From the NCBI RefSeq assembly GCF_900323885.1, contig NZ_OOHJ01000006.1, forward strand, positions 496,001-560,000: a stretch of 64,000 bases of DNA, written 5' to 3'. The stretch is from [Actinomadura] parvosata subsp. kistnae. Its GTDB lineage: Bacteria; Actinomycetota; Actinomycetes; Streptosporangiales; Streptosporangiaceae. The notes under the pieces are model-generated. The model worked only from the letters and a program-made list of their open reading frames with translations. It was not told the DNA's origin and searched no databases. Positions within the stretch are counted from its first letter, which is position 1; each line of letters starts with the position of its first letter. Shown here in pieces: positions 18,145-25,603 of this stretch. Made by a program: the position numbers and the translations under genes.

Positions 18145-19205
18145 CCCCGGCCGCCTGGGACGCGCTGGCCGGGCCGCGTTTCTACTCGACCAGCGCCTGG
18201 CTGCGCTTCTGCGCGGCCGAGTACGGCGGTTGCGGCGACGCCGTGGTGCGCGACGGGGCGGCCGTGCCGTACGTGGAGCTGGACGGGCCGCCGGCGCGGG
18301 GGCCGTACCGGTGGGGTGAGCTGCTGGCGGCGCGTGGCCTGCCCGCGCCCCCGCCCGGCGGGCTGCTGGTCGGTCCGCGAGAGGGCTACCAGACCCACTT
18401 CCTGGGCGAGCCCGGCGGGGTGCCCGGCGTCATCGCGGAACTGCGCGAGCGGGCGGCCGGTCGGCCCTGCGTGGCCCTGTACGTGCCCACCTCCGAGGTG
18501 GAGCTGGCCCGTCGCGCCGGGGTCCGCGCGCCGGCCGTGGTGCTGGAGGCCGACGCGTGGATCGCGGTCGACGGCTGGCCGGGCTACCTGTCGCGCAAGA
18601 AGCGGTACATGGTGCGCTCGGCCCGCCGGGCCTTCGCCGAGGCCGGGTACACCGTCAAGCACCTGCCGCTGGCCGAGTGCGTCGGCTCGCTGGCCGTGCC
18701 GGCGGCCAAGACCCTGGCCAAGTACGGCATCGACACCGACCCCGACACCGAACTCGTGGCGCTGAACAGCCACGCCGAGCACATGGGCGAGGCCGCCCGG
18801 GTCGCGGTCTGCTTCCGCGACGGCGGCGAGCCCGTCGGGTTCTGCCTGTACTACGTGGGCACCGACGCGATCTTCCTGCGGTGGGCCGGCTTCGACTACG
18901 ACCGCCTGTCGGGCGCGCACGAGTACGCCAACGTCGTCCTGGCGAGCCAGCTCGACCTGGCGGCCGAGCTGGGCCTGCGGTGGGTGCACGCGGGCGTCCA
19001 GGCCCCGGCGGCCAAGGCCCTGTACGGCGCCCGGCTGCGCCCGCTGTGGCTGCTCGACCTCTCCCCGGACAGCGTCCTTGCGGCCGCCGCCGAGCAGGTG
19101 CGGCGGCACAACGCGCAGTTCTGCCGCCGCCTGCGCGAGGACCCGCGTACCGGGGGAGCGCTCGACCTCGAAACCTGGGGGAGCATCGATGAAGAGACTG
19201 GCTGA
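18129..19205 (+). CDS. FemAB/GNAT-like transferase 2
   Basis: A 358-residue second member of the FemAB/GNAT-like fold. N-terminal: PRFYSTSAWLRFCAAEYGG. A basic helix pair DGWPGYLSRKKRYMVRSARR resembles the acceptor-positioning segment of Fem-like proteins. The C-terminal GNAT core is EPVGFCLYYVGTDAIFLRWA, AHEYANVVLASQLDLAAELG and HAGVQAPAAKALYGARLRPL. It is only distantly similar to the first copy, so the two may add different residues. GTG start within the exporter gene; its end overlaps the SDR gene by 17 nt. Confidence 0.75.
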   Translation: MFGGLTPAAWDALAGPRFYSTSAWLRFCAAEYGGCGDAVVRDGAAVPYVELDGPPARGPYRWGELLAARGLPAPPPGGLLVGPREGYQTHFLGEPGGVPGVIAELRERAAGRPCVALYVPTSEVELARRAGVRAPAVVLEADAWIAVDGWPGYLSRKKRYMVRSARRAFAEAGYTVKHLPLAECVGSLAVPAAKTLAKYGIDTDPDTELVALNSHAEHMGEAARVAVCFRDGGEPVGFCLYYVGTDAIFLRWAGFDYDRLSGAHEYANVVLASQLDLAAELGLRWVHAGVQAPAAKALYGARLRPLWLLDLSPDSVLAAAAEQVRRHNAQFCRRLREDPRTGGALDLETWGSIDEETG

Positions 19206-19938
19206 ACACCGGGCGATCGTCACCGGCGGGGCCTCCGGCATCGGCGCCGCCATCGCCCGCCGCTTCGTCGCCGAAGGCGCCCGGGTCGCCGTCATGGACC
19301 GTGACAAGGAGGCCATGGCGCTGATCGACGACCGCGTGCCCGGGGTCGACCTGGCGCTGGTGGCCGACGTGACGGAACCGGCGGCGGTGGACGAGGCGTT
19401 CGAGGAGCTCGACCGCCGCTGGGGCGGGCTGGACGTCGCCGTCAACAACGCGGGCATCAGCGTCCCCGGCGCCTTCGCCGACCTGCCGCTGGCCGACTGG
19501 GAGCGCGTCCTGCGGGTCAACCTGACCGGCGTGTTCCTGGTGGCCCAGCGGGCCGTACGGCGAATGCGGGGCCGCGGCGGGGTGGTGATCAACATCGCCT
19601 CGGTCAGCGGCATGGTCGGCATGCCGAACTACAGCGCCTACAACGTCAGCAAGGCCGGCGTGATCGAGCTGACCAGGACGCTGGCGCTGGAGCTGGCGCC
19701 GGAGATCCGGGTCAACGCCATCTGCCCCGGCTACGTGCTCACCCCGATGCAGGAGGCGGAGTACTCGCCCGCCGCCCTGGCGGAATGCGCGCGCAAGGTC
19801 CCGCTCGGCCGGCTCGGCCGGCCGGCCGAGATCGCCGCGCTGGCCGCCTACCTGGCCTCGGACGAGGCGGAATTCGCGACCGGGCAGACGTTCGTCATCG
19901 ACGGCGGCGAAACGGCCGGGGGGCTGGCCAGCGCATGA
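19189..19938 (+). CDS. Short-chain dehydrogenase/reductase
   Basis: A 249-residue classical SDR. The cofactor site is TGGASGIGAAIARRF with Asp near the end of strand 2 (VMDRDKE), which predicts NAD preference. NNAGISVPG is present, and the catalytic Ser and Tyr-xxx-Lys are seen in IASVSGMVGMPNYSAYNVSK. The C-terminus has FVIDGGETAGG. It probably oxidises or reduces a hydroxy or keto intermediate of the pathway. The ATG at 19,189 lies inside the preceding gene; GGGGGAG is just upstream. Confidence 0.93.
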   Translation: MKRLAEHRAIVTGGASGIGAAIARRFVAEGARVAVMDRDKEAMALIDDRVPGVDLALVADVTEPAAVDEAFEELDRRWGGLDVAVNNAGISVPGAFADLPLADWERVLRVNLTGVFLVAQRAVRRMRGRGGVVINIASVSGMVGMPNYSAYNVSKAGVIELTRTLALELAPEIRVNAICPGYVLTPMQEAEYSPAALAECARKVPLGRLGRPAEIAALAAYLASDEAEFATGQTFVIDGGETAGGLASA

Positions 19939-20032
19939 GTCGTGAGCGCCGTTGAACCGGCGTTATAGCGCCGGGCGCGACGATGAATTCGTACGTCTCC
20001 TGCTTCTCCACAACGTGAAGGAAGAGATCGCA

Positions 20033-20752
20033 GTGTTGTCCGTGGACCGCCTACAGATTCTCGACCCGGACCCCGGCTGGAGCGTAGGCCCGGAATGGCT
20101 GCGCACCGCCCTCGCCGAGTTCCGCCGCGACCTGCTGGACCCGGGTTACCCGTGCACGTTCGGCAGGCACGCGCTGCGGGCCGGCGACATGCACATGACC
20201 TGGGTCGCCCATGACGACCTGAGCACGCTCCCCGGTGACCTGACCGCCTTCGTCGACCGGGTCAGCCCCGAACCCGAACGCCGCCAGCCCCTGATCGTCT
20301 TCGTCGAGCCGTCGCCCCGGATGACCACGGCCGCCGACTACGACCGGCGGTTCTGGCAGATCCTGGAGTACCTGCACCTGCACGACGACCGCCCGTGGCC
20401 GGCCGACGTGCCCGCCGACCCCGACGATCCGGGCTGGCAGTTCTGCTTCCACGGCACCTCGCTGTTCGTCTTCGCCCTGGCGCCGTCCAACCGGCTGCGC
20501 AGGTCGCGGCGGCACCCGTCGTGCCTGGTGCTGTCGTTCCAGCCGCGTACCGTCTTCGACGGCATCGGCGTCGGCACCCCGGCGGGCAACGTCACCCGTA
20601 CCCGGATCCGCGACCGGCTGCGGCGGTGGGACCTGGTGGGCCGCCACCCCAGCATGGGCGAGTTCGACGAGATGTCCGACGACGAGTGGCGGCAGTACTT
20701 CATCACCGACGACGACGCCGACCTCCACGACCGCTGCCCGTTCCGCCGCTGA
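20033..20752 (+). CDS. YqcI/YcgG-family protein, candidate heme guanidine N-hydroxylase (GntA-like)
   Basis: A 239-residue protein matching the YqcI/YcgG family: YDRRFWQILEYLHLHDDRPW, PADPDDPGWQFCFHGTSLFV, LSFQPRTVFDGIG, IRDRLRRWD and a HDRCPFRR tail. From memory, the family includes GntA of guanitoxin biosynthesis, a heme-dependent N-hydroxylase acting on a guanidine. The adjacent gene, 40 nt downstream, is an amidinotransferase that makes guanidines, which supports that role here. The heme ligand cannot be pointed to from sequence. The GTG at 20,033 follows GAAGGAAGAG. A 94-nt gap separates it from the SDR, so an internal promoter is possible. Confidence 0.75.
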   Translation: MLSVDRLQILDPDPGWSVGPEWLRTALAEFRRDLLDPGYPCTFGRHALRAGDMHMTWVAHDDLSTLPGDLTAFVDRVSPEPERRQPLIVFVEPSPRMTTAADYDRRFWQILEYLHLHDDRPWPADVPADPDDPGWQFCFHGTSLFVFALAPSNRLRRSRRHPSCLVLSFQPRTVFDGIGVGTPAGNVTRTRIRDRLRRWDLVGRHPSMGEFDEMSDDEWRQYFITDDDADLHDRCPFRR

Positions 20753-20792
20753 ACGACCACAGGAAAGGCGCTCTCAGAAAGGTGTACGTGTC

Positions 20793-21890
20793 ATGACCGT
20801 GTCCTCGCTTGCCCAGAACCACCCACAAGATCACTCACCGGCCAGGGTGGTGAACTCCTCCAACGAGTGGGACCCGCTGGAGGAGGTGATCGTCGGGCGG
20901 CTGTCCGGCGGCGTCTTCCCCACCTGGCAGGAGTCCATGCGCGCCACGATGCCGCCCGAGTCGTGGCGGCTCTTCCAGGAGAAGGGCGGCCGGCCGTTCC
21001 CGCAGGACCTGGTGGACGCCGCGGACGAGGAGCTCGACGGGCTGGCCCGCGCCCTGGAGGCCGAGGGCGTCAAGGTGGTCAGGCCGGCGCCCGCCGACCA
21101 CGCCGGAGAGTTCGCCACGCCGCACTGGCGCAGCCGGGGCGGGCTCTACGCGGCCATGCCGCGCGACTACCTCATCGTCGTCGGCGACACCATCATCGAG
21201 TCCCCGATGTCGTGGCGCTGCCGCCAGTTCGAGGGCGACGCGTTCCGGCCGCTGCTCAAGTCGTACTTCGACCGCGGCGCCCGGTGGCTGCAGGCTCCCC
21301 GTCCGCAGCTGACCGACGAGCTGTTCGCGACCGGCGGCCACCACGACCGCTGGGCGGTCACCGAGTTCGAGCCGGTCTTCGACGCGGCCGACTTCATGCG
21401 CTTCGGCCGCGACATCGTGGTGCAGCGCAGCCACGTCACCAACGCGTTCGGCATCCGCTGGCTGCAGCGGGCGGTCGGCAGCGCGTACCGCGTCCACACC
21501 GTCGAGGTGAACGACCCGCACGCCATGCACATCGACGCCACGCTGCTGCCGCTGGCGCCCGGCAAGCTGCTGGTCAACCCCGAGCGGTACGTGCACAACA
21601 AGCTGTTCGACGGCTGGGAGATCCGCAAGGCGCCGCAGCCCGCCCTGCCGCGCGACTGGCCGATGTTCTTCTGCAGCCCGTGGGTGAGCATGAACATGCT
21701 CTCCCTGGACGAGCGGACCGTCGTGGTGGAACGCCAGGAGGAGCCGATGATCGAGCTGCTCACCGACTGGGGCTTCCGCTGCATCCCGGTGGACTTCCGC
21801 CACGTGTACACCTTCGGCGGCTCGTTCCACTGCGTGACCGTGGACGTGCGCCGGCGCGGCGGTGCCGGCCAGTACCTGGACGTGGGCTGA
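20793..21890 (+). CDS. Arginine:glycine-type amidinotransferase
   Basis: A 365-residue amidinotransferase of the AGAT/StrB/CyrA family, which moves the amidino group of arginine to an amine and releases ornithine. The catalytic cysteine is Cys347 in FGGSFHCVTVDV. The acidic and histidine partners are in FEPVFDAADFMRFGRDIVVQ and VNDPHAMHIDATLLPL; the N-terminus has the usual NSSNEWDPLEEVIVGR. Acceptor unknown; glycine, a diamine or a pathway amino acid are all possible. Strong AGAAAGG site before the ATG. Its stop overlaps the dehydrogenase start (TGATG). Confidence 0.92.
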   Translation: MTVSSLAQNHPQDHSPARVVNSSNEWDPLEEVIVGRLSGGVFPTWQESMRATMPPESWRLFQEKGGRPFPQDLVDAADEELDGLARALEAEGVKVVRPAPADHAGEFATPHWRSRGGLYAAMPRDYLIVVGDTIIESPMSWRCRQFEGDAFRPLLKSYFDRGARWLQAPRPQLTDELFATGGHHDRWAVTEFEPVFDAADFMRFGRDIVVQRSHVTNAFGIRWLQRAVGSAYRVHTVEVNDPHAMHIDATLLPLAPGKLLVNPERYVHNKLFDGWEIRKAPQPALPRDWPMFFCSPWVSMNMLSLDERTVVVERQEEPMIELLTDWGFRCIPVDFRHVYTFGGSFHCVTVDVRRRGGAGQYLDVG

Positions 21891-22918
21891 TGAAGACCGT
21901 ACAGATCACCGGCCCGCGCGCCTGCGCGATCGTCGACAAGCCGGAGCCGGTCATCGCCCGCGACTACGTCCTGCTGAAGGTCGAGGTCGCCCCGATGTGC
22001 AACGAGTACCTCGCCTACCGCGACCAGGTCTACCTGGAGCGCAACCGGCCGGACTCGCTGGGCCACGAGATGGCCGGCGTCGTGGTGGACGCGCCCGAGG
22101 GCTCCCCGGTGCGGCCCGGCGACCGCGTGGTGGCGCTGTGCGGCTACCCGTGCGGCAGGTGCCGGCCGTGCCGGCGCGGCTACTACTCCCACTGCGCCGC
22201 CACCGAGGACCCGCGCGAGGTGTGCAAGAGCGAGTCGGGCGAGTGCGGCTTCGCCCAGTACGCCGTCAAGCCCGGCCGGCTGTGCGTGCCCGTGCCGGAC
22301 GGGATGCCACTGGAACAGGCCGCCATGGCCTGCTGCGGCCTCGGGCCGACGTTCGGGGTGATGCAGCGCATGGGTGTGGCGGCGTCCGACACCGTGCTCA
22401 TCACCGGGCTCGGCGCGGTCGGCCTGGGCGGGGTGATCAACGCCCGGCACCGCGGGGCGACCGTGATCGGCGTGGCCCGCAGCCCGTACCGCGCCCGGCT
22501 GGCCCGCGAGCTGGGCTGCGCCGCGGTGCTCGACCCCCGCGACGGCGACCTGCGAGCCCGGATCAGGTCGCTGACCGGCGGCGGCGTGGACTTCGCGATC
22601 GACTGCTCGGGCCAGCCGCAGTACCAGCGGCTGTGCGTCGACGCGGTCGACCGCCTGGGCGCGGTCGGCTTCCTGGCCGAGCCCGGCGAGCTGACCGTCC
22701 ACGTGGACGACGACCTGGTGCAGAAGGGGGTGACGCTGATGGGCAGCCTGGACATCAACCTGAACGACGCCGACCGGCTGCTGCGCATGATCGGCCGGAT
22801 CCCCGACCAGATCGAGCGCTTCATCACCCACCGCTACCCCCTGGATCGGATCGCCGACGCCTTCGACCGGCAGACCCGCTACGAGTGCGGGAAGATCGTT
22901 CTCTATCCGTGGAGCTGA
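21890..22918 (+). CDS. Zinc-dependent medium-chain alcohol dehydrogenase
   Basis: A 342-residue MDR enzyme. The catalytic zinc region is PMCNEYLAYRD with GHEMAGVVV. The structural zinc cluster is in CGYPCGRCRPCRRGYYSHC. The Rossmann site is ITGLGAVGLGGVINARHRGA. Residues 1-150 form the GroES-like domain and ~165-300 the cofactor domain. It belongs with polyol/threonine/guanitol-type dehydrogenases and should oxidise a secondary alcohol or reduce an aldehyde in the pathway. It is coupled to the amidinotransferase on one side and lies 4 nt before the next gene. Confidence 0.92.
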   Translation: MKTVQITGPRACAIVDKPEPVIARDYVLLKVEVAPMCNEYLAYRDQVYLERNRPDSLGHEMAGVVVDAPEGSPVRPGDRVVALCGYPCGRCRPCRRGYYSHCAATEDPREVCKSESGECGFAQYAVKPGRLCVPVPDGMPLEQAAMACCGLGPTFGVMQRMGVAASDTVLITGLGAVGLGGVINARHRGATVIGVARSPYRARLARELGCAAVLDPRDGDLRARIRSLTGGGVDFAIDCSGQPQYQRLCVDAVDRLGAVGFLAEPGELTVHVDDDLVQKGVTLMGSLDINLNDADRLLRMIGRIPDQIERFITHRYPLDRIADAFDRQTRYECGKIVLYPWS

Positions 22919-22922
22919 GCCC

Positions 22923-24404
22923 ATGACGCTGCGCACCCACGCGCTCGACCTGGCGGCACGGCACTCGCCCCTCGTCCGCGACACGCTGCGCCGCCTGGCC
23001 GACGCCCCGCTGGCCGACCTGCTGGCCGAGCTCCGCCCCGGCCGGTCCGAGCCCTGGCAGTCCAGAGACGACCTGTACGCCGCGGTCGCCGGCCAGACGA
23101 CGGCACTGTACGGCCCGGCCGTCGCCGCCGACGTGCTGGCCGACCTGCGCGAACAGCCGATCGTGCCCACCTCCAACCACTTCGGCGTGGACACCTTCGC
23201 CGACTCCGTGCAGGGCACGCTGCTGTTCGCGCTGCGGCCGGGCGCCCCGCGCAACGTCGTCGTGCTCGGCTTCGGCTCGGTCAGCCTGAACAACCTGACC
23301 TACCCCATGGGGCTGCGGCTCTACGATCCCCGGCACGGCGAGCTGGACGGGCTGCCGCAGCGGCTGCCCGTCCAGCCCAACCGCGACAAGCACCGTACGG
23401 TGCTGGCGGCGCGGCCGTACGACGCCGGGATGATCGAGCGGGCGCGCGCCCGGCTGGTCCGGATGCGGCAGGAGGGGGAGGTCTCGGAGTTCTGCGCGCG
23501 CAGCGCGGACGACGTCCTGCACCGGGCGTACGGCTCGGCGCTCGCGCTGCCGTCGCACGCCCTGCAGGCCACCCGCGTCAACACCGCCCTGTGGGAGGGC
23601 ATGTTCCAGGCCGAGCCGCCCGCCCGGCTGGTGCAACTGGCGATCGAGCCGATCTGCGCCGCCCTGCTCAGCAAGGACCTCCGCGATCCCGGCAGCCTGA
23701 TCCACCAGCTGTTCTTCGTGCCGCAGGTGCGCGACGCGCTGCTCGACGCGCTGGACGGGGCGCGCGCCTGCTGGCGGCGCGACGGCTCGCGCGGCACGGT
23801 CTTCTGCTGGGGGCTCAGCGCGGCCGGCCGCCGCGTGCCGCTGGTCCTCGACGGCGAGCTGCTGACCGGCGTGGACGAGCGCGGCCACCGCCTGGAGTGG
23901 AAGTTCAGCCAGGACGAGCTGGTACCGGCGCTGCTCGACCAGCGGCTGGTCCCGTCGCTGTTCACCTGCTTCGCCACCCTGGCCTTCGCCCGCGGGCTGA
24001 GCTGCGTCGGCGGCTACTACCAGGCCATGTACCTGCCCGTCATCCGGCAGGGCATCGTGGACGCCCTGGGCGTCGGCGCGGAGTTCGGCCCGATGGCCGA
24101 ACGGGTCGCCCAGGTGCCCACCGGCCTGCACCTGGCCGGCCTGCAGTCCGTCGGCCGGGCGCTGCCCGGCGGCGCGCTCATCCCGGCGGGCCCCGTGGAG
24201 ATCGCCGGCGCGGGCGGGCTGTCACCGGCCGACGTGGACGCGCTCACCCGCGTCCCGGTACGCGAGGCGCACCTGGTCGCCTTCCCCGAACTGCTCGACC
24301 ACCTGGTGCCGCCCGGCGAGCTGCCGCCCGGCTGGGCCGCCACGATCGCGGCGGAGAACGGCGGCCGGCACGACGGGCGGGTCATCCGATTGGAGCCATC
24401 ATGA
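22923..24404 (+). CDS. Unrecognised 493-residue cluster protein
   Basis: I do not recognise this protein. It is soluble, 493 residues, with no signal peptide or P-loop. Conspicuous blocks are PIVPTSNHFGVDTFADSVQG (~80-100), a hydrophobic strand VVVLGFGSVSLNNLTYPMGL (~120-140), LPVQPNRDKHRTVLAARPY, CFATLAFARGLSCVGGYYQA (~355-375) and the C-terminal FPELLDHLVPPGELP. The conserved-looking His/Asp/Asn residues suggest an enzyme. It starts 4 nt after the dehydrogenase stop with GAGCTGAG upstream. Its place in the coupled run says it belongs to the pathway. Confidence 0.8.
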   Translation: MTLRTHALDLAARHSPLVRDTLRRLADAPLADLLAELRPGRSEPWQSRDDLYAAVAGQTTALYGPAVAADVLADLREQPIVPTSNHFGVDTFADSVQGTLLFALRPGAPRNVVVLGFGSVSLNNLTYPMGLRLYDPRHGELDGLPQRLPVQPNRDKHRTVLAARPYDAGMIERARARLVRMRQEGEVSEFCARSADDVLHRAYGSALALPSHALQATRVNTALWEGMFQAEPPARLVQLAIEPICAALLSKDLRDPGSLIHQLFFVPQVRDALLDALDGARACWRRDGSRGTVFCWGLSAAGRRVPLVLDGELLTGVDERGHRLEWKFSQDELVPALLDQRLVPSLFTCFATLAFARGLSCVGGYYQAMYLPVIRQGIVDALGVGAEFGPMAERVAQVPTGLHLAGLQSVGRALPGGALIPAGPVEIAGAGGLSPADVDALTRVPVREAHLVAFPELLDHLVPPGELPPGWAATIAAENGGRHDGRVIRLEPS

Positions 24405-24736
24405 ACGCGATCACGCACGAGGTGCTGGATCTGCTCCAGACCGCCCGCGACCGGGTGGCCGACCTCGACGACTGTGACGAGCTGCTGGTCCGGGCCACGC
24501 AGGAGCTGATCGCCTGCGCGGCCGAGGCGGTCGCCGCCTTCCCCCGGGGCAGCGTGGACGGCGCCCGCGAGGCGCTGAGCTGCGCCAGGGGTGCGGCGGC
24601 GACGGCGGCCTTCGCCGTACGCCACCTGCACGACACCGCCGTACGGCACCGGCACGACCCGGCGCGCACCGGACAGCACGCGAGCGGCCTTCGCCGCGCC
24701 GCATCCGCACGACACGGCGTAGCGCACTCCGGGTAG
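24401..24736 (+). CDS. Small acidic helical protein with repetitive tail
   Basis: A 111-residue hypothetical protein in ATGA overlap with the preceding gene. Residues 1-70 form amphipathic helices (EVLDLLQTARDRVADLDDCD, ELIACAAEAVAAF). The tail from about residue 70 is histidine/arginine-rich and lies in a DNA repeat that continues past the stop codon, so the natural C-terminus may be shorter in relatives. It could be a carrier or accessory protein, but it has no DSL-type phosphopantetheine serine. Last gene of the forward run. Confidence 0.6.
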   Translation: MNAITHEVLDLLQTARDRVADLDDCDELLVRATQELIACAAEAVAAFPRGSVDGAREALSCARGAAATAAFAVRHLHDTAVRHRHDPARTGQHASGLRRAASARHGVAHSG

Positions 24737-24783
24737 CACATCAGCAAGCGGCCTTCGCCGGACGGCATCCGCACGACACGGCG
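24605..24783. repeat. Three ~36-bp imperfect repeats across the operon end
   Basis: Copies begin GCGGCCTTCGCCG at 24,605, 24,684 and 24,748, and each continues into a CAYCYGCACGACACSGCG-like half. The first two are inside the small gene; the third forms the terminator arm. Confidence 0.75.
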
Positions 24784-24788
24784 AAGGC
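24751..24788. terminator. Hairpin between convergent genes
   Basis: GCCTTCGCCG at 24,751-24,760 pairs perfectly with CGGCGAAGGC at 24,779-24,788 across an 18-nt loop. It lies between the end of the forward operon and the SARP gene on the other strand, without a U-tract, as is common in actinomycetes. Confidence 0.65.
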
Positions 24789-24806
24789 CCGCCACCGGGT
24801 GGCGCG

Positions 24807-25574
24807 TCAGCGGTGCGCCATGCCGGCGGACAGCAGCTCACGGTGGAGTTCCTGGATCGCCGGCGAGGGGGCCAGGCCCAGCTCCTCGTCCAGGATGCGG
24901 CGCAGGTTCCGGTAGGCGTCCAGCGCCTCGTTGCGCCGGTCGGCGCGGCCCAGCGCGCTGATGAGCATGCCGTGGAACCACTCGTTGTACGGATGCTGCC
25001 CCACCAGCAGCCGCAGCTCCGGGATGAGCTCGCGATGCGCGCCCAGCTCCATGTCGGCCTCGATGCGCGTCTGCAGCGCGCACAGCCGCTGTTCCTCCAG
25101 TGCGACCACGTGCCCGTTCAGCACCGGCCCCGGCACCACGTCGGCCAGCGCCCGCCCCGACCACATGTCCAGCGCCTCGCGCAACAGCACGGCGGCCTGC
25201 CCCGCGTCGCCGGCCTGCAGCAGCAGCCGCCCCCGCCGTACCAGGTCGTCGAAGCGGAAGACGTCGATGGCGGCGCGGTCGGCGCGCAGCAGGTAGCCCG
25301 CGGTGCGCGTCTGCACCAGTTCCTCTCCCTGGCGGCACAGCCCGTAGCGCTCGGCGTGCTTGCGCAGCTGGTAGACGTAGGTGTGCAGGATGGTCCGCGC
25401 GTTCTTGGCGGGTTGCTCGGCCCACAGTTCCTGGATCAGCAGATCGGTGTCCACGATCTGGCCTGCGCGCAACGCCAGCACCGCCAGGATCTGGCGCAGC
25501 TTGTGCTGGCGTAGCGTGTGCGCGCGGCCGTCGACGACGATCTCTACGGGACCGAGGAAACGGAAACTCGCCAT
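24807..25574 (-). CDS. SARP-family pathway activator
   Basis: A 255-residue SARP (AfsR/DnrI/RedD type). An OmpR-like winged helix fills residues ~10-95 (RFLGPVEIVVDGRAHTLRQH, NARTILHTYVYQLRKHAERY), then a BTAD domain (EALDMWSGRALADVVPGPVL, HRELIPELRLLVGQHPYNEW). The size is that of a minimal cluster-situated activator without an ATPase domain. It is convergent with the biosynthetic operon and 29 nt downstream of the isopropylmalate-synthase-like gene on the same strand, so both may be transcribed together. Probable positive regulator of the cluster. Confidence 0.9.
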   Translation of the reverse strand: MASFRFLGPVEIVVDGRAHTLRQHKLRQILAVLALRAGQIVDTDLLIQELWAEQPAKNARTILHTYVYQLRKHAERYGLCRQGEELVQTRTAGYLLRADRAAIDVFRFDDLVRRGRLLLQAGDAGQAAVLLREALDMWSGRALADVVPGPVLNGHVVALEEQRLCALQTRIEADMELGAHRELIPELRLLVGQHPYNEWFHGMLISALGRADRRNEALDAYRNLRRILDEELGLAPSPAIQELHRELLSAGMAHR

Positions 25575-25603
25575 TGATGATCTCCCCCTTGTGGCTGACG
25601 GCG

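Noticed and set aside
24401..24736. Acyl/peptidyl carrier protein
   Set aside because: No Asp-Ser-Leu-type phosphopantetheine site is present in the helical part.
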